From contig NZ_BAZR01000003.1 of the NCBI RefSeq assembly GCF_001315105.1, forward strand, positions 186,001 through 250,000: 64,000 nucleotides of DNA. The letters are read 5' to 3'. The stretch is from Paenibacillus sp. JCM 10914 (lineage in GTDB: Bacteria; Bacillota; Bacilli; Paenibacillales; Paenibacillaceae). Each line of letters begins with the position of its first letter. Position 1 is the stretch's first letter. This document shows positions 17,703 through 29,100 of the stretch, piece by piece. Position numbers and translations under genes: made by a program. A model generated the notes under the pieces. It had not been told where the DNA came from and ran no database searches. It worked only from the letters and a program-made list of their open reading frames with translations.

Positions 17703-17759
17703 GTCGAAAAAAGCGGATAATAAGTCAGCACAGATTGTTGTAATAAGGAGGAAGTGTTC

Positions 17760-19070
17760 TTGAAATCAAGACGTTTTATATTCTGGTTCTGCATGCTGGT
17801 GGTGATGGCTTTCTTGTTAGCTGCCTGTACCTCAGAATCTATAAAACAACAGCAGCTTTCTTCAGATGAAGAACCTCCGGAAGTGATTGAAGAAGAAGCG
17901 CAAGAAGATATAGATAAGGGTCAGACGATAACCTTAGTGACCCCCGACACGGTGATGAAAGCACCGGAGGAGAAAAGTAAATACCAGATACATACACGAT
18001 TGACGGACTTTCACTTGTTGAGTGAGTCTACCGGTGTTGCATGGGGGATTACCGATGCAGCCCTGCGATTATACCGGACGCAGGATTATGGAGAGACATG
18101 GGTTGACATTTCTCCTTCCTCAAACGTTCCGTTCGGCGGCAAGCTTGTGTATGGAAAAGATATCGTGTTTACTGACAAAGATCATGGCTGGATTATTCGC
18201 AACAAGCAAGGCTCGGCTGAAACTGTACTTCTGAATACATCGAATGGTGGAGAGTCTTGGAAGATCTCTTCTATTCCAGGGACCGGGGAGGTCACGGCGC
18301 TCTCTTTCGTTTCCCCACAGCAAGGCTGGATTCTATCAACGGATGATCTGACCAGAGGGTCGGAACAGAAGTCCTTGTATCGCACGACGAATAGCGGTGG
18401 CCTATGGAATCAAATCATGCAGAATTCGGAGTATTCATCTGCTAGCGTTCCGGGATCGGTGATTCCTCGTACAGGCTCCGTGATCGGTTTGACGTTCACG
18501 GATGCTACGGTTGGGTTTGCCACGATACGCGAGATACAGTCTTCCAAATTGTACATTACCCGTGACGGCGGCGAGAAATGGAAGTCATCCGGACAAGTGT
18601 TTAAGAATAAGCAGCTAGATGCCTGCGGCAACGTTACAACAGGCGCACCCAAGTTACTGGGTGGACGAGGAAATTCAATCGAGGTGTATATACCTGTTAC
18701 TTGCGCGAAGAATGATCAGTCCGGTTACTTTGGGTATTTTACCGGCGATGCAGGAAAATCATGGAATCTGGTGTCATTCCCAAACCAGGGGATCGCTCGT
18801 GAGGGTTCATTGCAACCTGTATTTCGCCGAGTGTATGACGGTCATCGGATGGTGAATGGCATTATTCAGCATTCGAGCGATATGGGAAGAACGTGGAAGG
18901 CATATCCTAGAAGTAAGCTTTTGGCAGACAATTTGGCCAATTATCCGAACGTAGTCAAGCTGCAGTTCGTCTCTTCGGATGTCGGATGGATGCTGATTGA
19001 GACGGATGACAAGAAACGCTCCCGATTGATGAAGAGTTCGGACGGAGGCGTTACTTGGCAAGGAATATAA
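17760..19070 (+). CDS. Lipoprotein with Ycf48/BNR-type beta-propeller repeats
   Basis: A 436-residue secreted lipoprotein. TTG 17760 is chosen because AAGGAGG ends 8 bases upstream; GTG 17754 is too close to it. The signal FIFWFCMLVVMAFLLAAC ends in a lipobox, followed by an acidic Glu/Gln/Asp-rich linker (residues 20-55). The rest shows repeated Asp-box-like turns: TQDYGETWVDIS, TSNGGESWKISS, TTNSGGLWNQI, TRDGGEKWKSS, TGDAGKSWNLV, SSDMGRTWKAY and SSDGGVTWQGI. About seven blades fit a Ycf48/sialidase-like propeller. Such proteins serve as scaffolds or binding platforms; no catalytic residues can be assigned, so the function is unknown. Confidence 0.78.
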   Translation: MKSRRFIFWFCMLVVMAFLLAACTSESIKQQQLSSDEEPPEVIEEEAQEDIDKGQTITLVTPDTVMKAPEEKSKYQIHTRLTDFHLLSESTGVAWGITDAALRLYRTQDYGETWVDISPSSNVPFGGKLVYGKDIVFTDKDHGWIIRNKQGSAETVLLNTSNGGESWKISSIPGTGEVTALSFVSPQQGWILSTDDLTRGSEQKSLYRTTNSGGLWNQIMQNSEYSSASVPGSVIPRTGSVIGLTFTDATVGFATIREIQSSKLYITRDGGEKWKSSGQVFKNKQLDACGNVTTGAPKLLGGRGNSIEVYIPVTCAKNDQSGYFGYFTGDAGKSWNLVSFPNQGIAREGSLQPVFRRVYDGHRMVNGIIQHSSDMGRTWKAYPRSKLLADNLANYPNVVKLQFVSSDVGWMLIETDDKKRSRLMKSSDGGVTWQGI

Positions 19071-19091
19071 TAATCGGCTATTCATTATTGG

Positions 19092-19125
19092 AGCTGGCTC
19101 TGCTGACGCAGATGCCGGCTTTTTG
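19092..19125 (+). terminator. Terminator of the beta-propeller lipoprotein gene
   Basis: An imperfect stem, AGCTGGCTCTGC with GCAGATGCCGGCT, is followed by TTTTT. Confidence 0.75.
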
Positions 19126-19245
19126 AATTGGCTTCAAGAAAGGACAAACTCTATAAAATTTCAGTCAAACTTTCCAAGCGAAAGAGTTAAATTGTCTGAA
19201 TCTAAGCATATACATATTCCAAGACAAGGTGGAGGGGGGAGCCGT

Positions 19246-19647
19246 ATGGGATCGGGATCAGATTGGATGTTCGATTTTTTCGGCAGCGTTATGCCCGTGT
19301 TTTTCATCGTCGTCATCGGGATCATACTGCTGTCGGCAGGGAAGGGAATTTTACAGTGGAGCCAGAACAACCGACAGCCATTGCTAGCGGTCGATTCCAA
19401 GATTGTCAGCAAGCGAACGGAAGTGAAACACACCCAGCCAACAGATGATCCGACGTCGAGTCGAACACGCACCACCTACTATCTCACATTCGAAGTGGAG
19501 AGCGGGGATCGAATGGAGTTTATTGTAAATGGCGAGGAGTTTGGAATGTGTGCCGAAGGAGACAAGGGATTACTGCGTTTTCAAGGGACGCGATATTATG
19601 GGTTTGTGCGGCATCCCAAGGCTGAACTCGGAGTTATACAAAGATAG
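19246..19647 (+). CDS. DUF2500 family membrane protein
   Basis: A 133-residue protein with one transmembrane segment (about residues 13-35, VMPVFFIVVIGIILLSAGKG). A soluble domain follows with QNNRQPLLAVDSKIVSKRT and RTTYYLTFEVESGDRMEF, which match DUF2500, a small family of unknown function common in Firmicutes. ATG 19246 follows a GGTGGAGGGGGG ribosome site. It stands alone, about 70 bases before the SDR gene. Confidence 0.78.
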   Translation: MGSGSDWMFDFFGSVMPVFFIVVIGIILLSAGKGILQWSQNNRQPLLAVDSKIVSKRTEVKHTQPTDDPTSSRTRTTYYLTFEVESGDRMEFIVNGEEFGMCAEGDKGLLRFQGTRYYGFVRHPKAELGVIQR

Positions 19648-19719
19648 GAGAATCAAGAATATCATGAGTTAGCTTGTCTTCTCCGGTGGTATATTATAGA
19701 GGAGAAGGAGGGGCTGGGC

Positions 19720-20468
19720 ATGAAATTTGAGAATACAACAGTAGTGATTACGGGTTCCGCCAATGGGATCGGGCGTGGGTTAGCTGAAGCTACGCACTGA
19801 ATGGAGCACGGGTTGTGATGAGTGACGTCAATGAAGAGCAAGGAAAGAGAGTGGCAGATGAATTAAGGCAGCAGGGATTACAGGCGGTATTCGTCCCATG
19901 TGACGTTAGAGGGGAATCCGATATTCAACGCTTGATGAAGCAAGCGGCAGAGTTCGGAGGAGACATCGATATCCTGATTAACAATGCAGGAATATCCCGA
20001 TGGAAGTCACCGTACGAACTAATGGTGCAGGATTGGGATGATGTCATGAATACAAATGCCAGAAGCTGTTTTCTTGCCTCTCGCGAGGCTGCCCAATATA
20101 TGAAAAAGACGGGTAAAGGTGGGGCTATCGTTAACATCTCGTCTACACGCTCGATCATGTCCGAGCCGAATTCAGAAGCTTATGCTGCTTCGAAAGGAGC
20201 GATTGTTGCCTTAAGCCATGCTATGGCCATCAGCTTAGGTCCAGATGGAATTCGCGTAAACTGCATTAGTCCGGGTTGGATCGAGACCGGCTCCTATGAG
20301 GAGCTGCGTTCAGAAGACCATAAGCAGCATCCCGCAGGACGGGTAGGAGTTCCAAGAGATATCGCCAAAGCCTGCTTCTATTTCACAGACCCTGATAACG
20401 ATTTCGTCACGGGTGCTCACTTGGTCGTTGACGGAGGAATGACTCGAAAGATGATTTATGAGCCATAA
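19720..20468 (+). CDS. Short-chain dehydrogenase/reductase, frameshifted near its 5' end
   Basis: A classical NAD(P)-dependent SDR oxidoreductase of about 249 residues once repaired, the usual family length. ATG 19720 follows GAGAAGGAGGGG. Residues 1-24 hold the cofactor motif TGSANGIGRGLAEA, then the frame breaks at about 19789-19792; one restored T gives AYALNGARVVMSDV. The remainder has the structural NNAG (LINNAGISRW), the catalytic Ser in IVNISSTRS, YAASKGA (Tyr-x-x-x-Lys), and the C-terminal VTGAHLVVDGGMTRKM. The substrate is unknown. The rest of the gene is intact, so the shift may be a sequencing error. Confidence 0.87.
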
Positions 20469-20474
20469 CTGATG

Positions 20475-20518
20475 CACACAAAGAAGTGTCTCCTGGCGGA
20501 GACACTTCTTTGTGTTTT
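20475..20518 (+). terminator. Terminator between the SDR and heparinase-family genes
   Basis: The stem CACAAAGAAGTGTCTCC/GGAGACACTTCTTTGTG with loop TGGC is followed by TTTT. It lies between two converging genes and may also act on the minus strand. Confidence 0.88.
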
Positions 20519-20534
20519 GAAAGTTGATTTTTGC

Positions 20535-23500
20535 TCAAGGTTGGGCTGTGATTTTAACGGTTTCTGTAAGCCCATAGACGGAGTCTTGTATGGTAATTAT
20601 CGCAGTTCCCGGTGTGATAGCCGTTAATCTTCCAGCAGCACTAACCTGAATAACATCGGGGGCGTCTGAGATGTAAGTCAATGCTTCTGCCTGTTCACGT
20701 TTCCCGCCCGGGAAGCCATACCAACCATTCATTTGTTTCGATTCACCCAGCTTGAGTTCAGGGACCGCCTCTATCCGTAGTACGATAGGGGCGAGTGGAT
20801 ATACTCCCACTTCAGTGAAGCTATTCCACGGATTGACGTTATTTCCTTTACCTAATATTCGGATGTAACGGGCTGTTGTTGGTTCTACCAGAAATGTTTC
20901 CGGTTGCTGGGTGGTGCCGGAGGTCAGTCCGTTCTCATAAATGGTTGACCATTCCACGCCATCGACAGAAGCAAGCACATCAAATAAGTTCTTGCGGGTA
21001 TCCCCTAAGTAGATAGCCAGAGAAACAGCACCAACTGATCTCGGTTCTCCAAGATCGAGCTGAACGTACTCCTTGCCTGATGCAGACCAGCGGGTGTCTA
21101 GATTGCCATCGATGACATGCTCCGGGATGTTTGTTGATTCCGGAACGCTACTTGCCGTAACTTGTTGTACTTGATATTTGAGGTGATTCGGCGGTTCACC
21201 TATCGCTGGATTGCGTGTGAAATGAAGGGTGTATCGATTACTCAGCTTCGGGTTATCCTTGTCCTGGATGGTTATAGTAGCACTTCCAGGTATCGAGCTC
21301 GCTTGATTGATGGTGACAGTATGCTCGGTTTCGGCAGACACCAGCGGGGGCTGCGGAGCATCGAACGGTAGTCCTGCTTCGTAGTACGTGATCTCCGGTC
21401 GATAGTCTTGAAGCGGTACCCCGTCCAGCATCAGAGCCGTTGCCACCGGAAGCGCAGGAACTTCAGGAAGTTCACCGTCGGGAATGGACCATTCCAGCAG
21501 TGCGATATGGTCTGTTTCATCATTAGGCAGCGGATCATGGGCATAAAGCGGAATCATACGAACAGACAAATCGATATCTTGAACCTGTTGGAGATGGATG
21601 GTTAGCTTCCGCATGCCCTCATTGCTCGATTGACCTTCCGGATTCGGTGAAGTGGCCAGCGGTCGTGCGTCCATAACCGAGAAGCGAGCGCCAGTCGGTG
21701 CCTCCGTCATCTGCACATATAATCGCTTATCTTGTTCATAAAGGATGGCAGCACGTCCGTCTTCCGTAATTTCAACTTCCGCCCCGGTGTGCATAAACCA
21801 GTACAGTTCGGAAGGCTGTTTCAGTTGGATCTCATCCTGAATCACCAGTTCGCGTCTGTCGGATGAGAGCTTCATTCCTCGTAGCATCTCACTTGCATCT
21901 TTCCGGTACAGATCGGACAGATCCAGAATGGTGTAAGCTCCCCTTGGCTTTGATTCTTTCTTTAGCGTCACAGCTGTGCCGTAAGGCTCTTGCTGTATAA
22001 CCGGATGCTCGATTGGATTGATGACGAGCGTGTTGTGACCTTCGGTTTTCTTGCGATAATACGTCCAGCGTTGGTATTGGTAATCCCAGAAGCCGGGCAG
22101 GCTATAGCTTTCATTTCCGAGATCGGATGCCCATCGAACGCCCAGTGCGTCGAACACAAAGGTGCCACCATCGAGATCGTTGTGGCTTCGCATCGTTTCG
22201 TTCACGCCTTTGATCGAAGCGAACAGCGCATAAGGGTCATCCCAGGCACTGCGCATGGAGGCTGATTCAATACCGGTGAAGAACCGATCTAATTGAGTAG
22301 GTACCTGCTCAAACATGCCGGGCTTGTAAAACACCATATAAAGCGGGTGGAAGTAGCCTTTTCGATTATACAAATCTCCAATGAACCAAGCGTATTCCGG
22401 CTTGTCGAAGAACGAAGCGAACCAGAGCGATTCATACATATTGTAGCTGATGTTGCCATCATAAAAGTTGAAGAACCCGCCTTCTCCGAGCAAATGATAC
22501 GGATAGGCTCCCGAAGCCGCATATCCCGGGAGCAGGGATAGACCAAAATCGGTTCCCATGCTTGTATTCAAGGCCTGGATGTACATGGCGAGATATTGAC
22601 CACCATAGTGCCAGTATGCCGGACCCTCGGGCCATGCGCCGTCCTCGGTATAATGCCGCAATGCATATTGCAGCTTCTGGAAGGTGCTCTGAATGACTTC
22701 CAGCGCTTGTGCCTCAGTCTCAGGTTCATCCGCAACGGCCAGAGCAAGCAATCCGAGGCCGCCATTGTCGACGAGATTAATATTATTGTGCTCCCCGTTA
22801 TGGCGGAACTCGCCGCGGTACCAATCGAGTGCAACCGCAAGTGCATGATCCTTAATTGCTGTATTTAATTGAGCTCGCTGCAACTGATCCAGATCGTCAT
22901 AAATCCAGTCATAGGCCAGTGCGACGGCGAACGAGAGTTCTGACAATGCCAGGATGTTATTGGTTCTGCCGCCCCAATCCTCATAATGTGTCATCGCTTC
23001 AAGCTCCTGCCATACGCGCTGTGCATAACGGGACTCGCCGGTGAAGCGGTACATGAGCGCGGTCGGGATCAAACGATCGCGCAGCATGTAAACGTTGCCG
23101 CCGTTAGGCGAATAAGATAGAGGTGTTGTAGACAGGACAGGATCCGCTTGTCGTCTTAAGCGATCCATCCATTCACTCATGTAACGATCCCCGTTGTCCA
23201 GCCATAGCCTGGATTGGTTCAAATCCTCGGTAGATGCGAGAAGACGCGGATGACGCCCTCCCGAAATCGAGTCAAGACCATCCTGAATTCGAAGTGAGGC
23301 AGCCAAATGTTCCGCTGTGGGTCCGACATAGACCAGCATATCGCTCTCGGTACGCCCGCCGTGATCATCCTCTGCTGCTACGCGAAATTGGTCATAACCC
23401 AAATAACCATTTATCGGTGTATATTGATAGGTCCCTTCTTCGTCTACTCGTACGGTACCGTACGAGGGAGGAGCGACAAGGCTCCAAGAGATCGTATCTC

Positions 23501-24706
23501 CATCCGGCTCTTCGGCCTTGGAGAGTTGGATGATAAGGGCGTATCCATCGGGGTATATCCCCATGCCAAATCGAGGATAGGGGCAGTATTCGTCTTGTTA
23601 ACGACGATCTGGCCTTGACCGAATCTGACGCCGCCGGAAGCCGTTTGGCGAACGACAAACGTGAATTTATCCGTACCGTTGTAACCATGGTTGGGATAAT
23701 AAGTAAAGCTGCCATCGTCTTTCATATTCATTATGCCGTTCGCTGGCGGAGAGACGAGAACGTATTCCAGCCCTGCATCCGTGCTGTCCGTTGCGGACAA
23801 CTGATCTTGCAAGGCACGGTCCTGATCAACTTCGCCTTCGTAAGATTCAACCTGAAGGGTATCAGGAGCATTAACGCTCACGAATATCGATGCAGTATGC
23901 GCATGATCATACGTTGATGCCGTAACCGTTGAAAATCCTGTATCAAGTCCCGTAATCTGACCCTGATTCGTTACCTTCACGATATCCGGGTTTGATGCCG
24001 ACCATTGCAGATCCGGAACAGGTGCCGAAGCCGGTTCATAATGAAGAGCAGGGGTTACGGCCTGGTCTGTAGCTAGATAAGCAAGCTCCGGTTCGAGCGT
24101 GATCGAATGAATAACTTCATCAACGGACACATCATCAAACCAAGCTTGGCCCGTACCGGTCTCCAAAAACAGTTCAACGGTTAGCGTTGGCGGTGTAGCT
24201 GCATTGTCCGGTACGGTGAACAATTTCTCCATATAAGTCCAGTCCTGTGTTCCCTTCAGCGACCCGAGCTGGATCAACACATTGCTTGTACCGCTTCGTT
24301 TCATTTGATAGCGAATAAGTGCTGCATTACTGACGGAATCCGTTTTGACCCAGCCACTGATCCGGTACGTATGCCCTATCTGGACAGGGATGGACTGCGT
24401 AATGGCCGCGCGACTGGATGTTCCGGCAGGTCCTTCTATGCTGACTGATTGTTGACCGGATCTGAAAGTTTCCTGATCTACCCTGAGTATGGGCGATCCT
24501 ACAGGCAGCCACTGCCCCCAGTTTGTTGGTCGGATGCCATCTAACCATTGGGAACCTGTCTCCGTTAATTCGAATCCACCATTCACAATCAAAACCTCCT
24601 GTGCGAATACATTGTCATTTTCCATCATGGCCCATACGGACGTCGGTGGCAAGAAGCCGTGAAGCCCCGTAATCAGTATGAGCATGATCAGAGCTGTCCG
24701 TTTCAC
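20535..24706 (-). CDS. Giant secreted heparinase II/III-family polysaccharide lyase, multidomain, frameshifted
   Basis: A secreted protein of about 1390 residues. The GTG start at 24706 follows GGAGGG. Domains in order: signal peptide (1-26); a carbohydrate-binding jelly-roll (about 38-190, FELTETGSQWLDG to GTGQAWFDDVSVDE); a Big_2 Ig-like domain (about 200-275); two cadherin-like domains (PANGIMNMKDDGSFTYYPNHG and PSYGTVRVDEEGTYQYTP); a DUF4962/heparinase alpha-alpha barrel and beta-sandwich (RHPRLLASTEDL, EFRHNGEHNNINLVDNGG, AWPEGPAYWHYGGQ, MRSHNDLDGGTFVFDALG); a discoidin F5/8C domain (HVIDGNLDTRWSASGK); and a final Big_2 domain. The frame shifts at about 23528-23535, where one missing C joins TPL to SIQLSKAEEPDGDTISW. 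It probably cleaves an acidic polysaccharide outside the cell; the GH88 gene downstream fits. Confidence 0.85.
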
Positions 24707-24914
24707 ATCATTTCCCTCCAAGTCGTATACAAGTTTCCGGTTGTTTAGACCGGAACACTTCTATCGTAGAGGAAGCTGATCCATTCGAGTATGATACAAA
24801 TTCGTGATCGATTAACATTTTTGAAGAAAGCCTGTTCATGTTAAATAAAAACAGTATGATGTAATTAATGTAAATACGGAAGATACATTAACCAAAGAAC
24901 TGGAGGGTGAGGGG

Positions 24915-27247
24915 ATGAGGAGGTTGACGTCGGTCAGTGCAAGCGGGGAGCGTTCCCATCGTGTTTCCGTTTTCGTTACATTGCTCATGTCCTATCTTGT
25001 GGTGTTATTGATCCCGGTCATTGTATTCGGCGGACTGTATTCCCGGATCGAGAAGGTAATGATTGAGAATGCGAACAACGCCAATATGGCTCTGATCGAG
25101 CAAGCGAAGCAGGTGGTGGACGGCCGACTGGATGAGATGCACCTGATCTCCCGGAACATCACTTCACATCCGAAGCTGGACGTATTGCTGAAGGCAAGCA
25201 CGCCTCAGAACGGGGCTGAGAACTATAGTTATTACAGCTTTATTCAGGAAATGCAGCGATATCGTAACAGTAGCAGCTTCATTACGGACTTTTATGTGTA
25301 TCTGCGAGAAAGCGATATCGTTCTCAGTCCAACCCTTAAGACGACGTCAAGTATCCTCTTCTCGGATATTTATGGATACACCAATTTGAACTATAACCAA
25401 TATCAGTCGGATATTCTGCACGGGATTCATCTGAATCGTTATATGCCTGTAACGGAGGTTGGCAAAGGATTGAATCAGAAACGGATGTTAACATATATGC
25501 AAACGCTTCCATTCGGGGAGAAGAGAAATCCTAAAGGTGCGCTCATCATGCTGATTGAAGAGAAGCAAATTGCCGGCTTGCTGCAAGAGATCGTGAAATC
25601 CAATCATGGCACGATCTACATTAAGGACGCGAGCGGTCAGGTCATTCTCAGTGCCGGCGAATCCGCAGAGAGCAGCACCTGGAGAACCGAACGGGATCAT
25701 CCGATGCTGACGGTTTCGACGATCTCGGCGAGAAGCGGGTGGGAGTATATCTCCGTTGTGCCCGAGCATGTGTTCATGGAGAAGGTCAACATGGTGAAAA
25801 GAATGGCCGCCGGCGTCCTGGCGATCTGTCTTGCTGCAGGGATTGCCGCTTGCGCGTACATGACGTACCGTGCTTACCATCCGCTTCGTGACATTATTCG
25901 TTTCATTATCCAAGCTCACCCTGCACGCGATGGTGAGGTGCGAAATGAATATGAATTTATCAAATCGACGATGGTAGATTCTTTTGGCAAGCAGACGATG
26001 ATGAAGGAACAACTATCTCGTCAAACCCCGGTCATTCGTTCCAATTTTCTGCAGCGTCTGTTGAAGGGAAGCGTGGATGAGAGTGATATGTCCGACCATG
26101 CCATGGCTTTCATGGGCCTTACCTTCCCGTATCCGGGATTTGCTGTTGCTTTGATTGAACTTCGAGATGCCAGCGGATTCATCCATAACGAGCGTGAAAG
26201 CGAATGGGCGCTCATTCGTTTCGTTACTGGCAAGGTCGCCGAAGAGATCCACCCGTATACCGCTTATGCCGTGGAAATGGAGAAAAATCTCGTAGCCTTG
26301 ATCGTAAATGTACCCGAGCCGCTAGAGAACATTGAAGTCGGAATGCACGACTGGGCGGAGCAGGTGAAACAGGTAATCGAGCAGCGTTTCAGAACCGTAA
26401 CCACAATTGGGATTAGCGGAATTCATATCGGTCCCGGAGGCTTGTCCAGCGGTTACAGCGAGAGCCAGAAGGCACTGGAATACTCGATATTCACAGCTTG
26501 CCAGCCGATTTTGTTTTACCGTGAAATGCAGCAACAGACGGAGGCGTATTATGATTTCCCCATTGAAACGGAAGTCAAGCTCATCAATGCCGTGAAGAGC
26601 GGGGAGTTCGACAAGGTTCAGGATCTCATTCAATGCTTGTACCATAACAACTTTGTGCGAAAATCGATCTCGCCTGAACTGGGAAGACTTATGTTCTCCA
26701 ATCTCCTCAGTACCATGTTTAAACTGCTGAATGCTTTGAATTTGAAATTTGAAGATATTTTCGGCACAGCTGGAAGCTCCATTGAGCATATAACGGTAGG
26801 CGGTACGGTCGAGGAACTCTACGAGGAAGTGAAGTGGAGGTTTGGCCAGGTCTGTCATTACGTGCGGAACCAGCGAGGGGATTCCTCTTCGCTGCTGCTG
26901 GAGAAGATCCAGCGTTACATTACGGATCATCATGACGATACCATGATCAGCCTTGCTTCCATTGCGGAGCAGTTCAACATTACGCCACCCTACCTATCGG
27001 CCTTTTTCAAGAAGAACAGCGGTACCAATCTGACGGATTATCTGGCGAAGATTCGGATCGAGCACGCCAAGGAAATGATGAGGGATGCGAGAAATACGAT
27101 TTCGCATATCGCCCGCTCCGTCGGTTATACAAGCGACGTCGGTTTTATCCGGGTATTCAAAAAATACGAGGCATCACGCCGGGCAAATATAAGGAAACTT
27201 TGCATTCTCTATCATCGACCTTAAGAAAAGATCATCTTCATTCTTAA
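24915..27247 (+). CDS. Membrane-anchored AraC-family regulator with extracellular sensor, frameshifted at the 3' end
   Basis: A one-component sensor and regulator, 777 residues once repaired. TM1 lies at about residues 21-43, then a Cache-like extracellular domain (about 45-295), TM2 (about 297-318), a cytoplasmic linker and a C-terminal AraC HTH pair (about 675-770; ISLASIAEQFNITPPYLSAFFK and SHIARSVGYTSDVGFIRVFKK). One missing G at about 27168-27172 would convert the frame to YEGITPGKYKETLHS, the standard AraC ending. It is divergent from the lyase gene and directly upstream of the binding-protein gene, and probably activates both on sensing an oligosaccharide. As read, the second HTH would lose its last helix. 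Confidence 0.88.
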
Positions 27248-27384
27248 TCCCTGTTCATGAATCACGAATGTGTATGATATACGGCAAATGCACGTTGAGC
27301 CTAGAATTTGAGTCAGGGACGTCAAGAACAGTCCCGATGGAATCAGTCCATCTTTCACATTAGGAAAAAGGGAGGCGTCGTAAT

Positions 27385-29016
27385 TTGAGAACAATCCGAA
27401 TACGTGTAGCTAGGCTGATGATCTCTATGCTCGTCGTGGTTATGATTGCAGGATGCAGCGGGGGAGGCTCGGGCGTCGAGCAGCCTACAGGCAGTACAGG
27501 TGCAGAAGGAACCGGTGCTGCTGCGAACGGAGAGCCGGGTTACCCGGCACAATTAACCTATTGGGTATCGCTTAACCCGAACGCATCCGCCACGATGCAG
27601 GATATGAACGGCATTGCGGCCTATCAGGAAATGGAGAAGCTCACAGGGACCAAGTTGAAATTTCAGCATCCGTCTGCAGGTCAGGAGACGGACGCTTTCA
27701 ATATTATGGTCTCATCCGGCAACTTGCCCGATGTCGTAGAGTATGGCTGGGCTAATGTATCCGGCGGGCCGGACAAGGCGATCTCCGATGGAACCATCAT
27801 TCGCCTGAATGAATTGATCGAAGAACATGCACCTCATTTATCGAAGCTCTTGAACGAACACCCAGAATACCAAAAACTGATTAGCACGGATGGGGGAAAT
27901 ATTTACGTATTCCCTTTTATTCGTGGGGATGAGTATTTACTGACGTACAACGGCATTATTCTGCGTGAGGATTGGCTAGAGAAATTGCAGCTCTCCGTAC
28001 CGGAAACGATTGACGAGTGGTACACGGTGTTAACGGCGTTCAAGACCGGCGATCCTAACGGGAACGGGCAGGCTGATGAAATCCCGCTTCTGCTGGATCT
28101 CGATATGACGAACCTAAACCATGCGTTTATTGGAGCGTGGGGGATAACGACTGGATTTTACCAGGTTGACGGTAAAGTGAACTATGGTCCGATTCAACCT
28201 GAGTTTAAATCGTATTTGGAGACGATGAGCAAATGGTATGCCGAAGGATTAATCGATCAGGATTATGCCGCAACGGACGGCACGCTCAAGGATGCCAAAG
28301 TGACCAACAACCAACTTGGAGCCTTCTCTGGATATATGGGTAGCAGTCTGGGGCGATATTCTGAATTAATGCTCAAGACCAATCCGGACGTCAAGCTGGT
28401 AGGTGCGCCTAACGTCGTACTGAAGAAGGGGGATACTCCAATTCTAGGGCAGAAGGATTCCGCGTTCACCGGTGTCGGGGCAGCCATTACCAAAGCGAAC
28501 AAGTTCCCGGTGGAGACGGTGAAGTGGCTGGATCATAAGTATGGAGAAGAAGGCCATATGCTATTTAACTTTGGGGTAGAGGGCGTTAGCTACGATATGA
28601 AGGAAGGCTATCCGACTTACACCGAGCAAGTGATGAAGAATCCAGAAGGACTTTCGATCACACAGGCGATGTCCAAATACAATCTGGCCAGTTACTCTGG
28701 TCCCTTTGTGCAGGATCGCCGGTATATTGAACAATATTCCGCGCTACCGCAGCAAAAAGCGGCCATTGAGACATGGATGCAAGCGGACAATGAACGTCTG
28801 ATGCCGATTATTTCGCCAACGGCGGAAGAGAGCACTAGATATGCTTCAATCATGAATGATATCCAGACGTATTACGAAGAGATGGTCAACAAATTCATTA
28901 TGGGAGTGGAGCCCATCAGCGGATTTGACCAATTTGTGCAAACCGTTCAGGGGATGGGTATTGAAGAGGCACTTCAGATTCAACAAGCAGCATTGGACCG
29001 GTTCAACAGCCGTTAA
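27385..29016 (+). CDS. LplA-type oligosaccharide-binding lipoprotein
   Basis: A 543-residue extracellular solute-binding lipoprotein of the LplA/YtcQ group, longer than family 1 sugar binders, as usual for this group. TTG 27385 follows an AAGGGAGG site. The signal LMISMLVVVMIAGC has an IAGC lipobox and is followed by a Gly/Ser/Thr-rich linker. The group signature NPDVKLVGAP and calcium-like DPNGNGQADEIPLL are present. It feeds the two permeases downstream. The neighbours (secreted lyase, GH88 hydrolase) suggest it binds unsaturated uronic-acid oligosaccharides. Confidence 0.9.
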   Translation: MRTIRIRVARLMISMLVVVMIAGCSGGGSGVEQPTGSTGAEGTGAAANGEPGYPAQLTYWVSLNPNASATMQDMNGIAAYQEMEKLTGTKLKFQHPSAGQETDAFNIMVSSGNLPDVVEYGWANVSGGPDKAISDGTIIRLNELIEEHAPHLSKLLNEHPEYQKLISTDGGNIYVFPFIRGDEYLLTYNGIILREDWLEKLQLSVPETIDEWYTVLTAFKTGDPNGNGQADEIPLLLDLDMTNLNHAFIGAWGITTGFYQVDGKVNYGPIQPEFKSYLETMSKWYAEGLIDQDYAATDGTLKDAKVTNNQLGAFSGYMGSSLGRYSELMLKTNPDVKLVGAPNVVLKKGDTPILGQKDSAFTGVGAAITKANKFPVETVKWLDHKYGEEGHMLFNFGVEGVSYDMKEGYPTYTEQVMKNPEGLSITQAMSKYNLASYSGPFVQDRRYIEQYSALPQQKAAIETWMQADNERLMPIISPTAEESTRYASIMNDIQTYYEEMVNKFIMGVEPISGFDQFVQTVQGMGIEEALQIQQAALDRFNSR

Positions 29017-29100
29017 CGGTTGCACAAGCACGTGGCAGGAGGGGGAGGAAGTCTCTTCCCTCCATGCGTGTTCGATCTTGTATCAGAGGAGGGCATTGGG

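Larger units (their letters stand above)
17157..17759. other. Gene-poor intergenic region of about 600 bases
   Basis: No convincing coding sequence is present. Short open frames on both strands (17358-17701) have no ribosome sites and odd compositions. The left half is AT-rich and holds two related inverted-repeat elements 100 bases apart. The right end carries the promoter of the beta-propeller lipoprotein gene. A small RNA or a decayed gene cannot be excluded. Confidence 0.6.
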